Below, piece by piece: positions 8,344 to 17,649 of a stretch of DNA of 64,000 nt. Position numbers and translations under genes: made by a program. This DNA is from Halorubrum persicum (GTDB lineage Archaea; Halobacteriota; Halobacteria; Halobacteriales; Haloferacaceae), in NCBI RefSeq assembly GCF_002727125.1, contig NZ_NHOA01000084.1:62001-126000 (forward strand), given 5' to 3'. Each line of letters begins with the position of its first letter. Positions within the stretch are counted from its first letter, which is position 1. The notes under the pieces are model-generated. The model saw only the letters and a list, made by a program, of their open reading frames with translations, ran no database searches and was not told the DNA's origin.

Positions 8344-9003
8344 ATGGAGGTCCTCGTCCCGTTTTCGACCGACCACCCCAAGTCGCGACTCTCGGCCGTC
8401 CTCACGCCCGACGAGCGCGCCGCCTTCGCGCTCGCGACGCTCCGAGACGTGCTCGACGCCGTCGCGGCGGCCGGCGGCGAACCGCGGGTGTTGGCGACCG
8501 GCCCGGTCGACGCCGACCTCCCCTGTCCGGTGACGGTCGACGAGCGCCCCCTGACCGACGCCGTCAACGCGGCGCTAGATGCGCGACTCGAGAGCGAAGC
8601 GAACGGGCGCGTGGCGGTCGTCATGGCCGACCTCGCGCTCGCCACGCCGGACGCCCTGCGACGGCTGTTCGCGACCGGGCGCGAGGCCGACGTGGCGATC
8701 GCCCCCGGGCGCGGCGGCGGCACGAACGCCCTCGTCGTCGGCTACCCGGCGTTCCGGGTCGATTACCACGGAGCGTCCTATCTCGACCACCGCCGGATCG
8801 CCGACGAGGTCGGTGCGAGCGTGCGCGTCGTCGACTCCCACCGGCTCGCGACCGACGCGGACGAGCCGGCCGACCTCGCGGAGCTGCTGATCCACGCCGA
8901 CGCGGACGCCGACGGCGAGGGGCCGAGAGCGGCGCGGTGGCTCCGGGAGGCCGGCTTCGCGCTCGACACGACGGACGGGCGGGTCGGCGTCGAGCGGGAG
9001 TGA
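8344..9003 (+). CDS. cofC: 2-phospho-L-lactate guanylyltransferase CofC
   Basis: A 219-residue nucleotidyltransferase that activates 2-phospholactate (or a related three-carbon acid) with GTP to make the side-chain donor for coenzyme F420. Visible family elements are the N-terminal VPFSTDHPKSRL (nucleotide binding), VVMADLALATP, and APGRGGGTNAL. Length matches archaeal CofC. It follows cetZ1 by 13 bp and is followed by cofG, another F420 gene, so the pair forms a functional unit. Confidence 0.93.
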   Translation: MEVLVPFSTDHPKSRLSAVLTPDERAAFALATLRDVLDAVAAAGGEPRVLATGPVDADLPCPVTVDERPLTDAVNAALDARLESEANGRVAVVMADLALATPDALRRLFATGREADVAIAPGRGGGTNALVVGYPAFRVDYHGASYLDHRRIADEVGASVRVVDSHRLATDADEPADLAELLIHADADADGEGPRAARWLREAGFALDTTDGRVGVERE

Positions 9004-9092
9004 GGTCGGCGTCGAGCGACAGATCGGTCCCGGCGACGCGCTCGGATCCGCGACCGCGATCCTTTTTGACTCCGGACCGCGGAGGGAGGGAC

Positions 9093-10265
9093 GTGTTCGC
9101 GGCCGCCGCGGAGTACGGGATCGAGATCGAGCCCGACGCCGGACGCGTCGAGCGGCTGCTCTCGGTCGGGCCCGACGACGTCGAGTCCGCCGACCGGCTC
9201 ACGTTCGCCCGGAACGTTTTCGTCCCGCTGACGACCGCCTGCCGGTACACCTGCACCTACTGCACCTACTACGACGTGCCCGGCGAGGCGTCGCTGCTGT
9301 CGCCCGAGGAGGTCCGGCGGCGCTGTCGCGTCGGGGCCGACGCCGGCTGCACGGAGGCGCTGTTCACCTTCGGCGACGAGCCCGACGACCGATACACCGC
9401 GGTCCACGACCAGCTCGACGAGTGGGGGTACGACTCGGTCCTGGAGTACCTCTACCGCGCCTGCGAGATCGCCCTGGAGGAAGGGCTCCTCCCCCACTCG
9501 AACCCCGGCGATCTCACGGAGGCGGCGTTCGCGGAGCTCCGCGAGGTGAACGCCTCGATGGGCGTCATGCTGGAGACCACCGCCGACGTCGACGCCCACA
9601 GCGGGGGCCGCCGGAAGACCCCCGGCCAGCGGCTCAACACGATCCGCGCGGCGGGCCGGCAGGGCGTCCCGTTCACCACGGGCATCCTCGTCGGCATCGG
9701 CGAGGGCTGGCGCGACCGCGCGGAGAGCCTGCTGGCGATCCGCGAGCTTCACGAGCGACACGGCCACGTCCAGGAGGTGATCGTCCAGAACGTCGTCCCG
9801 AACGAGCGGTCGGACTTCGCGAAGCCCGACCTGGAAACGATGCGCCGGGTCGTCGCGATGGCGCGGGCCGCGCTCCCGTCGGAAGTGTCGGTGCAGGTCC
9901 CCCCGAACCTCTCGCCCGCGGCCGACCTCGTCGACTGCGGAATCGACGACCTCGGCGGCGTCTCCCCGGTCACCGACGACTACGTCAACCCCGACTACGC
10001 GTGGCCCGACCTCGACGGCCTCCGCGCGGTCGCCGACGCGGGCGGGATGCCGCTGCGAGAGCGGCTCCCGACCTACGCGCGATACCTCCCCGACGGCCTC
10101 AGACCCGCGGACTCGGAGCCGGCGGCCTCACCGCCCGACCGCGACGCGTGGATTCCCCCGACGGTCCGCGACCGAATACACGCGAACGACCCGCACGGGC
10201 GGCGGCTCCGGGGCGTCGCACACGGGGACGGCCCGCTCGACCCCCGACCGGCACGCGGCGACTGA
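9093..10265 (+). CDS. cofG: FO synthase subunit CofG (radical SAM)
   Basis: The 390-residue 7,8-didemethyl-8-hydroxy-5-deazariboflavin synthase subunit joins the tyrosine-derived CofH product to the ring to form FO, the F420 chromophore. The radical-SAM cysteines C-x3-C-x2-C are at residues 50, 54 and 57 (CRYTCTYC). GTG at 9093 was chosen because CTTTTTGA (9062-9069) sits about 27 nt upstream and GGAGGGAGG directly precedes it; no in-frame ATG is suitable. CofH is not in the window. The C-terminal 40 residues are Pro/Arg-rich and probably disordered. Confidence 0.93.
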   Translation: MFAAAAEYGIEIEPDAGRVERLLSVGPDDVESADRLTFARNVFVPLTTACRYTCTYCTYYDVPGEASLLSPEEVRRRCRVGADAGCTEALFTFGDEPDDRYTAVHDQLDEWGYDSVLEYLYRACEIALEEGLLPHSNPGDLTEAAFAELREVNASMGVMLETTADVDAHSGGRRKTPGQRLNTIRAAGRQGVPFTTGILVGIGEGWRDRAESLLAIRELHERHGHVQEVIVQNVVPNERSDFAKPDLETMRRVVAMARAALPSEVSVQVPPNLSPAADLVDCGIDDLGGVSPVTDDYVNPDYAWPDLDGLRAVADAGGMPLRERLPTYARYLPDGLRPADSEPAASPPDRDAWIPPTVRDRIHANDPHGRRLRGVAHGDGPLDPRPARGD

Positions 10266-10373
10266 CCCCGGTGTCTCACGGCGATCGACCGCGGCGTCGG
10301 AGCAGCGACTGACCCCGGATAAACAACTGCGCTGCCAGTAGCTTCTTTAAATACCTCTCCGAAAGGGGGGTTG

Positions 10374-11234
10374 ATGCTACCACTACAGTTCGGACTGACG
10401 GGGCTGGCGGCGGCGGCCACGGGGTTCCTGTTCACCGCGTTGCTGTTCGTCGTCGGGTTCGTCGCGACCCTCGTGATCGGGAAAGCGATCTTCGTCCCCG
10501 GCGTGGACCGAGCGCTCGCGTCCCGAGGGTTGGAGGAGGCCGTCCGAAGCCTCACGTCGAGCGTGGCGAACGCGGTCGTCTGGGTCGCCGCAGTGGCGAT
10601 CGGGTTCACGATCGCGGGCTACGGCGCGTTCCTCTCGGCGTTCGCCGTCTTCGGCGGCGCCATCGCGCTCGCGGTCGGGTTCGCGGCACAGGACCTCCTC
10701 GGGAACTTCGTCGCCGGAGTGTTCATCCTGAAGGACAAGCCGTTCGAGGTCGGCGACTGGATCGAGTGGGACGGGAACGCGGGGCGCGTCGAGGACATCG
10801 ATCTGCGCGTCTCGCGGGTTCGGACCTTCGACAACGAGCGGGTCACGGTGCCGAACGGCGACCTCGCGAACAACGCCGTCACGAACCCGGTCGCCTACGA
10901 GACGCTGCGCCAGAAGTTCGTGTTCGGGATCGGCTACGAGGACGACATCGCCGAGGCCACCGACATCATCGTCGAGAAGGCCGAGGCGCACGAGGGGATC
11001 CTCGCCGACCCGGCGCCCTCGGTGCGGGTGGTCGAGCTGGGTGACTCCGCCGTCGGGCTGCAGTCGCGCTGGTGGATCGACGAGCCCGACCGCGGGGACT
11101 TCGTCCGCGTGCGCTCCGAGTACGTCACGGACGTGAAGGAGGCGTTCGACGACGCCGGCATCGACATGCCGTACGTCCACCGGCAGCTCACCGGGAGCGT
11201 CGAGGTCGTCGAATCGGTCGCAGACGGCGAGTAG
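10374..11234 (+). CDS. MscS-family mechanosensitive channel
   Basis: A 286-residue membrane protein with three hydrophobic helices (about 8-32, 58-82 and 85-110). The third is the Gly/Ala-rich pore-type helix (FGGAIALAVGFAAQD). The cytoplasmic MscS beta domain follows (FEVGDWIEW, VPNGDLANNAVTNP). Such channels release solutes on hypo-osmotic shock. TTTAAATAC lies about 25 nt upstream, giving a leaderless or near-leaderless ATG at 10374. It is preceded by cofG and convergent with the MATE gene. Confidence 0.93.
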   Translation: MLPLQFGLTGLAAAATGFLFTALLFVVGFVATLVIGKAIFVPGVDRALASRGLEEAVRSLTSSVANAVVWVAAVAIGFTIAGYGAFLSAFAVFGGAIALAVGFAAQDLLGNFVAGVFILKDKPFEVGDWIEWDGNAGRVEDIDLRVSRVRTFDNERVTVPNGDLANNAVTNPVAYETLRQKFVFGIGYEDDIAEATDIIVEKAEAHEGILADPAPSVRVVELGDSAVGLQSRWWIDEPDRGDFVRVRSEYVTDVKEAFDDAGIDMPYVHRQLTGSVEVVESVADGE

Positions 11235-11304
11235 CCGCCGCGACCGCGCTTTTCTCGCGACTGTCGGGTGACGCCACCGCCGACACGGAGACGGCCAGCC
11301 TCCG

Positions 11305-12777
11305 CTACTTCGCTGACGCGTCGTCGTCCACCGGATCAGGGCGGTACTGCCGACTGACCGCCTGCCACCGATCCGATCGGAACCGCGCGAGGTTCAGCCC
11401 CGCCGGCACCAGCTTCTCGGCGATCACCGCCGCGTACAGCCCGCCGACGCCGAGCGGCGTGACGAGCCCGAGCAGCGCGGCGGGGAGCGCGACGACGTAG
11501 AGCCCGACCATCGAGGCGAGGAACGGCCACCGGGTGTCGCCGGCGCCGCGCAGCGACCCGGTCACCGAGCCGTCGACGCCGAACGGGACCGCCGAAACCG
11601 CGGCGACGACGACGAACGCCGCGGTGGCCGCCACGGCGTCCGGGTCGTCGACGAAGACGCCCGCGATCGGAGCGGCGGCGAGGAGCACGGCGGCCGAGGC
11701 GAGGACGTAGACGAGCGCCGACAGGCGGATCACGTCGCGGCCGTACTCGGTCGCGAGCGCCTCCTCGCCGGCGCCGAGCCGCTGCCCGACGAGCGTGCTC
11801 GCGGCGATGGAGAACCCCCAGCTGAAGCTCCCCAACAGCGCCCGGACGCGCCGGCCCACTTCGAGGGCGGCGACGGTCGCGGAGCCGAACGAGGAGGCGA
11901 TCCACAGGAGGGGGAAGACGGCGATTCCCTCGGCGACCCGACGCCCGATCAGGGGCGCGGAGACGCGGAGGAGCTGCCGGACGAGGTCGGCGTCGATCCA
12001 CGGGCCGTCGCGCCCGATCGGGACCGGCGAGGCGCCGCGCCCGAAGTACGACCGCCCGGTCATCCCCCACGAGAGCGCGATGCCGACGGCGGCGATGGAG
12101 CTGGCGGTTCCGAGCCCCGCGCCGAGCACGCCGAGGCCGACGCCGAGGACGAGCCAGACCGTGAGGACGACGTTCAGGAGCGCGCCGCCGGCCCGGACCA
12201 CCATCGGGGTGAAGGTGTCCCCGACGCCGGCGTAGGTGCGGCTCGCGATCATGTTGAAGAACTCGAAGGCGAGCGCCGGCGCGGTGACGACGAGGTAGGT
12301 CGCTCCGGCACGAAGGGCGGTTCCCTCGCCGCCGACGAGCGCGATCAGGGGCTCGGCGAACGCGACGTAGCCGACCGCGATCGGTGCGACGAGCGCCAGC
12401 GCCACGAGCAGCGACGCCTTGACGACGAGCGCGGCGCGGTCGCTCTCGCCGCCCCCGTAGTTCTGCGACACGAGCGACACCGTCCCGCCGGCGAGGCCGA
12501 TCGAGACGAACTTCGCGAGCTGCCAGTAGGCGAACGCGAACGCCAGCCCGGCGACCGACGGCGCTCCGAGCGCGATCCCGACGACCGCCAGGTCCACGGT
12601 GTTCTTCGACATGATCGCGAACCCGGTGACGATCCGCGGCCACGCCAGATCGAGGGTCTCGCCGAGCCGCGCTCGGTCGATGACGCCGGCTCGGTCGAGC
12701 GCGCTCGCGGTCGCCGAACCGAGCCGAGAGAGCGCGCCTCGGAGTCGGACGGCCGCGGCCCTGAGTCGTGATCGCAT
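11305..12777 (-). CDS. MATE-family multidrug/organic cation exporter
   Basis: A 490-residue polytopic protein with about twelve hydrophobic segments in two homologous MatE halves (about 40-200 and 265-425). Recognisable elements include SQNYGGGE in the first half, GAGDTRWPF in the second, and a repeat-like VGQRLGAGEE segment. Such proteins use H+ or Na+ gradients to expel drugs or metabolites. The start at 12777 gives a basic, amphipathic N-terminus. The longer reading frame upstream adds a non-membrane, Pro-rich stretch, so the true start is uncertain. It is divergent from thiE. Confidence 0.88.
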   Translation of the reverse strand: MRSRLRAAAVRLRGALSRLGSATASALDRAGVIDRARLGETLDLAWPRIVTGFAIMSKNTVDLAVVGIALGAPSVAGLAFAFAYWQLAKFVSIGLAGGTVSLVSQNYGGGESDRAALVVKASLLVALALVAPIAVGYVAFAEPLIALVGGEGTALRAGATYLVVTAPALAFEFFNMIASRTYAGVGDTFTPMVVRAGGALLNVVLTVWLVLGVGLGVLGAGLGTASSIAAVGIALSWGMTGRSYFGRGASPVPIGRDGPWIDADLVRQLLRVSAPLIGRRVAEGIAVFPLLWIASSFGSATVAALEVGRRVRALLGSFSWGFSIAASTLVGQRLGAGEEALATEYGRDVIRLSALVYVLASAAVLLAAAPIAGVFVDDPDAVAATAAFVVVAAVSAVPFGVDGSVTGSLRGAGDTRWPFLASMVGLYVVALPAALLGLVTPLGVGGLYAAVIAEKLVPAGLNLARFRSDRWQAVSRQYRPDPVDDDASAK

Positions 12778-12885
12778 CGGCTTCGGTACGCCCCCCGACG
12801 GCTTGGGTCTGTTCCACGCCGGCGCTCCGGCGGCGCCGACGCGAAAGCGGTAGTTTTTCACTGCGACCACCAACAGATACAACTA

Positions 12886-13521
12886 ATGAATACCGAATGG
12901 CGAACGTATCTCGTGACACAGGAGAGTCGGTCGGCGGGCCGCGAGACCGCGGCGATCGCCGAGGCCGCGCTTGCGGGCGGCGTCGACGCCGTCCAGCTCC
13001 GCGAGAAGGGCCGACCGGCGCGGGAGCGGTACGAGCTCGGTCGCCGGCTCCGCGATCTCACCGCCGACGCCGGCGTCCCCCTCATCGTCAACGACCGCGT
13101 CGATCTGGCCGCCGCGCTCGGCGCCGACGGCGTCCACCTCGGGCAGTCGGACCTGCCGGTCGGCGTCGCCCGCGAACGCCTCGGCGACGAGGCGATCGTG
13201 GGCGTGTCGGCGTCGACGGTTCCGGAGGCGCGGGCGGCCGCAGACGCCGGCGCGGACTATCTCGGGGTGGGCGCGGTGTACGCGACCGACACGAAGGACG
13301 TGCCGGCGGAGACGAACGGCGTCGGCCCCGAGCGCGTCGGCGCGATCGCCGACGCCGTCGACCTCCCCGTGGTCGGGATCGGGGGTATCGACGCCACCAA
13401 CGCGGCTCCGGTCGCTGAGGCGGGCGCGGCCGGGGTGGCGGTGGTCTCGGCGGTCACGGCCGCCGACGATCCGCGTGCCGCGGCCGCGGCGATCCGGGAG
13501 GTGGTCGACGATGCGCGATGA
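12886..13521 (+). CDS. thiE: Thiamine-phosphate synthase
   Basis: The 211-residue TIM-barrel enzyme joins HMP-PP to thiazole phosphate to make thiamine phosphate. Conserved stretches are VQLREKGRP, NDRVDLAAALGADGVHLGQ, GVSASTVPEA and GIGGI with the phosphate-binding glycines. AGTTTTTCA about 27 nt upstream suggests a leaderless mRNA, so no TPP riboswitch can precede the start within the transcript. It overlaps thiM by 11 bp, indicating an operon for thiazole salvage and coupling. Confidence 0.95.
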   Translation: MNTEWRTYLVTQESRSAGRETAAIAEAALAGGVDAVQLREKGRPARERYELGRRLRDLTADAGVPLIVNDRVDLAAALGADGVHLGQSDLPVGVARERLGDEAIVGVSASTVPEARAAADAGADYLGVGAVYATDTKDVPAETNGVGPERVGAIADAVDLPVVGIGGIDATNAAPVAEAGAAGVAVVSAVTAADDPRAAAAAIREVVDDAR

Positions 13522-14359
13522 GCCCGTCGACGACGCGCTCGTCGCGGCGGCCCTGTCGGCGGTCGAGTCCGCCGCGCCGCTGGTCCACCACCTGACGAAC
13601 GACGTGACGACGAGCGAGACCGCGAACGTCACGCTCCACTGGGGCGGGCTCCCGGTGATGGCCGACGCCCCGGCGGAGGCGGGCGACATGGCCGCCGGCG
13701 CGGACGCGGTCGTGATAAACACGGGGACGGCGTCGACGACCGATATCGACGCCATGGTCGACGCGGGCCGGCGCGCCAACGAGGCGGGCGTCCCGGTCGT
13801 GCTCGATCCGGTCGGCTACGGCGCCACGCCCCACCGCGTCGAGTCGGTCGGACGGCTGCTGGACGCGGTGGCGTTCGACGTGATCAAGGGGAACGCCGGG
13901 GAGGTCCGCGGGCTCGCCGGCGAGGAGGCGACCGTTCGCGGGGTCGAGTCCGTGGGCGAGAGCGACGCGGGCGTTCCGGACGCGGCGCGGGCGCTCGCGG
14001 CGGAGACGGGGGCGGCCGTCGTCGCCTCCGGCCCGACGGACGTCGTCGCCGACGGCGAGGGCGCGTACGCGCTCTCGGTCGGCCACGAGCGCATGGGGTC
14101 GTTCGTCGGGTCGGGCTGTATGCTCGCGAGCACGCTCGGAACGCTCTCGGCGGTCGTCGGCGAGCGGGAGGGAGCGCCGGCGTCGACGACCGAGGCCGCG
14201 CTCGCCGCGTGCGCCGCGTACGGGCTCGCCGGGGAGCGCGCCGCGGAGGCCGATCCCGCGGGACCGGCGAGCTACCGGACGGCGTTCATGGACGCGGTCG
14301 CCGCGGTGGCGTCGGAGCGGCCCGCGCTCGACGTCGCCTCCCGGGTCGAACGGGTCTGA
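13511..14359 (+). CDS. thiM: Hydroxyethylthiazole kinase
   Basis: A 282-residue ribokinase-fold enzyme that phosphorylates 4-methyl-5-hydroxyethylthiazole, supplying ThiE. The N-terminal HHLTNDVTTSETAN, the VVLDPVGYGAT segment and the VIKGNAGE motif are all typical. The catalytic cysteine is Cys203 in VGSGCMLAS, where bacterial enzymes usually have GTGC. The ATG at 13511 lies inside the end of thiE, and translation is probably coupled. The gene ends 33 bp before the convergent SDR gene. Confidence 0.95.
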   Translation: MRDEPVDDALVAAALSAVESAAPLVHHLTNDVTTSETANVTLHWGGLPVMADAPAEAGDMAAGADAVVINTGTASTTDIDAMVDAGRRANEAGVPVVLDPVGYGATPHRVESVGRLLDAVAFDVIKGNAGEVRGLAGEEATVRGVESVGESDAGVPDAARALAAETGAAVVASGPTDVVADGEGAYALSVGHERMGSFVGSGCMLASTLGTLSAVVGEREGAPASTTEAALAACAAYGLAGERAAEADPAGPASYRTAFMDAVAAVASERPALDVASRVERV

Positions 14360-14392
14360 GACAGCCGGGACCGGTCGGGCGCGTTGCGGGCC

Positions 14393-15106
14393 CTACCGCG
14401 TCGCCGCCTTCCACTCGCGGAGGCCGAGCCGCTCGCCGTTCAGCTCCTCGGCGGGCGCCTCGGTGGCGGCCCAGACGAACAGCGGCGCGACGCTCTCGGG
14501 ATCTCGGGCGCGCTCCTTGCCCGTCAGGTCGGTCGCGACGAGCCCGGGATCGACGACGCCGACGGTGGCCGAGAGGTCGGCCGCGAACCCCCGCGCGACC
14601 GCCTCGGCCGCCGCCTTCGAGACGGCGTACGCGCCCATTCCCGGACGGGACTCCCGTGCGACGCCGCCGGAGGGGACGACGACTCGCGCGTCCTCGGCGA
14701 GGTGCGGGACGGCCTCCGAAACCGTCGCGAAGACGCCGCGGGCGTTGGTCCGCATGGTGTCGTCGTAGTCGGTGTAGCTCGTCTCGTCGATCGGGCGCTC
14801 GCCCGGACCGCCGTGGAAGACGGCCGCGTTCGCGAACACCACGTCGATCGGCCCGGCCTCCCGGGCGACGCCCTCGAAGAACCGCTCCAAGTCGAACTCG
14901 TCGCGCACGTCGACGCGGGCGCCCCACGCGACGCCGGCGGGGTCGTCGCCGTCGCCCCCGCCCTCGTTCAGCGCCGCGACCGCGCGGTCGACCGCGTCGC
15001 CGTCGCGTCCGGAGACGGCGACGAACGCCCCCTCGTCGACGAACGCCTCGGCGACCGCCCTACCGATCCCGCTCGTTGCGCCGGTGATCGCGACCGTGGG
15101 ATCCAT
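14393..15106 (-). CDS. Short-chain dehydrogenase/reductase
   Basis: A 237-residue classical SDR. The cofactor-binding TGATSGIG is at residues 8-15, the Asn-Ala-Ala motif near 93, and the catalytic Ser146, Tyr160 and Lys164 (YAVSK) are in place. Ser-Gly-Arg at 32-34 after the second strand suggests NADP preference, but this is inference. A CATAAG box about 27 nt upstream supports the start. It lies divergently next to the bacterioruberin operon, but there is no direct evidence that it acts on carotenoids. Confidence 0.88.
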   Translation of the reverse strand: MDPTVAITGATSGIGRAVAEAFVDEGAFVAVSGRDGDAVDRAVAALNEGGGDGDDPAGVAWGARVDVRDEFDLERFFEGVAREAGPIDVVFANAAVFHGGPGERPIDETSYTDYDDTMRTNARGVFATVSEAVPHLAEDARVVVPSGGVARESRPGMGAYAVSKAAAEAVARGFAADLSATVGVVDPGLVATDLTGKERARDPESVAPLFVWAATEAPAEELNGERLGLREWKAATR

Positions 15107-15222
15107 GTGCGGATCGGTACGGCCGTCGCCGACTTATGCGTACCCACTGCCGGCGGTTTCTCTCGTGGTCGCCACGATTCCCGCCGCCGTCGCCCGGCTC
15201 GTGTCCCCGACCGTCTGGCCGG

Positions 15223-15231
15223 TATTTATAC
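15223..15231 (+). promoter_or_regulatory. TATA box of the crtI-lyeJ-cruF operon
   Basis: TATTTATAC is centred 27 nt upstream of the crtI ATG, predicting a leaderless operon mRNA starting at the A of the start codon. Confidence 0.65.
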
Positions 15232-15253
15232 CGCTCCCGCCGTAGGATCAGAC

Positions 15254-16753
15254 ATGGACGTGGCCCCGGACATCGACGCCGTGGCCGGCGAATCCGTCGC
15301 GGTGATCGGCGGCGGATTCGGTGGCCTCTCGACCGCGTGTTACCTCGCGGACGCCGGCGCGGACGTGACTCTGTTGGAGAAAAACGAGCAGCTCGGCGGG
15401 CGCGCGAGCCGGCTGGAGGCCGACGGCTTCCGGTTCGACATGGGACCGTCGTGGTACCTCATGCCGGACGTGTTCGAGCGCTTCTTCGACCACTTCGGCC
15501 GGGAACCGTCGGACTTCTACGAGCTGGAGCGGCTCGACCCCCACTACCGGGTGTTCTGGAAAGACGGCGACAGGGTCGACGTGCTCCCGGACCGCGAGGC
15601 GAACAAGGCCCTCTTCGAGGAGTACGAGCCCGGCGCGGGCGAGGCGTTCGACGAGTACCTGACGGAGTCCGAGCGCACCTACGAGATCGGGATGGAACAC
15701 TTCGTGTACGAGGACCGCCCGCGGCTCCGCGACTACGTCGACAGAGACGTGCTCCGTTACTCGTGGGGGCTCTCGCTTCTCGGCAAGATGCAGGGGCACG
15801 TCGAGCAGTACTTCGATCACCCGAAGCTCCAGCAGCTGATGCAGTACACGCTCGTCTTCCTCGGCGGGTCGCCGACCAACACCCCCGCGCTGTACAACCT
15901 GATGAGCCACGTCGACTACAACATGGGCGTCTACTACCCCGAAGGCGGGATCGGCGCCGTCGTCGACGGGATCGTCGAACTCGGCGCCGAGCTCGGCGTG
16001 GAGTACGTCACCGACGCCGAGGTGACGGCCATCGAGGGGCGCCGCGGCGGGTTCGCGCTCGACACCGCGAACGGCGAGCGCTACCTCTCTGACCTGGTCG
16101 TCTCCGACGCCGACTACGCCCACACCGAACAGGAGCTGCTCCCGAAACACAAGCGCCAGTACAGCGACGAGTACTGGGAGTCCCGGACGTACGCGCCCTC
16201 GGCGTTCCTGCTGTACCTCGGCGTCGAGGGCGACGTGCCGAACCTCGAACACCACACCCTGGTGTTGCCGACGGGGTGGGACCGCCACTTCGAGCAGATC
16301 TTCGACGACCCCGCGTGGCCGGAGGACCCGGCCTACTACCTCTGTGTCCCCTCCGAGACCGACGACACGGTCGCGCCCGAGGGACACAGCAACCTGTTCG
16401 CCTTGGTTCCCATCGCGCCCGGCCTCGAAGACACCCCCGAACTCCGCGAGGAGTACCGCGATCTCGTGTTGGACGACATCGCCGAGAACACCGGCACCGA
16501 ACTGCGTGACCGGATCGTCTTCGAGGAGACGTTCTGCGTCGACGACTTCGCCGACCGGTACAACAGCTATCAGGGGAGCGCGCTCGGGCTGGCGCACACC
16601 CTGCGCCAGACCTCGCTGCTCCGGCCGTCGCACCGGTCGGACGCCGTCGACGGGCTCTACTTCACGGGGTCGACGACGACCCCCGGTATCGGCGTCCCGA
16701 TGTGTCTGATCAGCGGACAGCTGACCGCAGAGGAGCTGTCGAAGACCGCGTGA
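15254..16753 (+). CDS. crtI: Phytoene desaturase / carotenoid 3,4-desaturase (CrtI family)
   Basis: A 499-residue FAD-dependent carotene desaturase. The N-terminal dinucleotide site GGGFGG is at residues 19-24, followed by LLEKNEQLGGRASRLEADGFRFD written here only in outline, and the C-terminal FAD segment is LYFTGSTTTPGIGVPM. In haloarchaea, CrtI-family members located next to lyeJ and cruF act as the 3,4-desaturase (CrtD) of bacterioruberin synthesis, so the exact desaturation step is uncertain. Its stop overlaps the GTG of lyeJ by 4 bp. Confidence 0.9.
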   Translation: MDVAPDIDAVAGESVAVIGGGFGGLSTACYLADAGADVTLLEKNEQLGGRASRLEADGFRFDMGPSWYLMPDVFERFFDHFGREPSDFYELERLDPHYRVFWKDGDRVDVLPDREANKALFEEYEPGAGEAFDEYLTESERTYEIGMEHFVYEDRPRLRDYVDRDVLRYSWGLSLLGKMQGHVEQYFDHPKLQQLMQYTLVFLGGSPTNTPALYNLMSHVDYNMGVYYPEGGIGAVVDGIVELGAELGVEYVTDAEVTAIEGRRGGFALDTANGERYLSDLVVSDADYAHTEQELLPKHKRQYSDEYWESRTYAPSAFLLYLGVEGDVPNLEHHTLVLPTGWDRHFEQIFDDPAWPEDPAYYLCVPSETDDTVAPEGHSNLFALVPIAPGLEDTPELREEYRDLVLDDIAENTGTELRDRIVFEETFCVDDFADRYNSYQGSALGLAHTLRQTSLLRPSHRSDAVDGLYFTGSTTTPGIGVPMCLISGQLTAEELSKTA

Positions 16754-17649
16754 TCGGAGCCGTGAGCGACACCGCGACCGACCCCGGCCGACGCTCGATC
16801 GGAGACCTCCTCCGGTACCTGCTGGTGCTGTCGCGCCCGCGGTTCTGGCTGTACCTCGCCGGTCCCGTCGCCGTCGGCGTCACCTACGGGATCGCCGACG
16901 TGAGTGAACTGTTCACGCCCGTCACGGTCGGCCTCGCGGCGTACTTCCTCGTGCCGGCGAACGTCTTCCTCTACGGCGTCAACGACGCCTTCGACGCCGA
17001 CATCGACGAGGAGAACCCGAAGAAGGAGGGGCGCGAGGCGCGCTGGCAGGGGGACCGCCTCGTCGCGGTCGCGGTGGTCGCCGCCGGCGCGCTCGGGCTG
17101 GCCGCGTTCGCCATCACGCCGCGGGTCGCGTGGCCGTACCTCGCCGGCTTCCTGCTGCTCGGCGCCGGCTACAGCGCGCCGCCGCTGCGGTTCAAGACGA
17201 CGCCGTTCCTCGACTCCGCGTCGAACGGGCTGTACGTGCTGCCGGGCGCGGCGGCGTACGCCGCCGTGACCGGGACACATCCGCCGACCGCGGCGCTCGC
17301 GGGCGCGTGGCTCTGGGCGATGGGGATGCACACCTTCTCCGCGATCCCCGACATCGGGCCCGACCGCGCCGCGGGGATCCGGACGACGGCGACGCTGCTC
17401 GGCGAGGGGCGGACGTACGTCTACTGCGCCGCCTGCTGGGTCGCCGCCGCCGTCGCGTTCGCCGCGCTCGATCCCAGACTCGGCGCGCTGCTCGCCGTCT
17501 ACCCGGCCTTCGCGGCGTGGGTCGCCCTGTCGTCGATCGCGGTCGACCGCGCGTACTGGTGGTTCCCGGCGCTGAACACCGCCGTCGGCACCCTGCTGGC
17601 GATGGGGGGACTCTGGCGCGTCTACCCGGTCACGGAGGCGGTCGCGTGA
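16750..17649 (+). CDS. lyeJ: Lycopene elongase/hydratase (UbiA prenyltransferase family)
   Basis: This 299-residue membrane prenyltransferase adds C5 units from DMAPP and hydrates the ends of lycopene on the route to C50 bacterioruberin. The first Asp-rich motif is NDAFDADIDEE (Asp79, 82, 84, 86) and the second is DIGPDRAAG (Asp201, 205), as in UbiA proteins. About eight helices are visible. GTG at 16750 overlaps the crtI stop (GTGA), the same arrangement as at its own 3' end with cruF, showing a tightly coupled operon. Confidence 0.92.
   Translation: MIGAVSDTATDPGRRSIGDLLRYLLVLSRPRFWLYLAGPVAVGVTYGIADVSELFTPVTVGLAAYFLVPANVFLYGVNDAFDADIDEENPKKEGREARWQGDRLVAVAVVAAGALGLAAFAITPRVAWPYLAGFLLLGAGYSAPPLRFKTTPFLDSASNGLYVLPGAAAYAAVTGTHPPTAALAGAWLWAMGMHTFSAIPDIGPDRAAGIRTTATLLGEGRTYVYCAACWVAAAVAFAALDPRLGALLAVYPAFAAWVALSSIAVDRAYWWFPALNTAVGTLLAMGGLWRVYPVTEAVA

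Noticed and set aside
12778-12885. TPP riboswitch upstream of thiE
   Set aside because: No aptamer consensus is visible, and the TATA-like box about 27 nt before the ATG implies a leaderless mRNA with no room for one.
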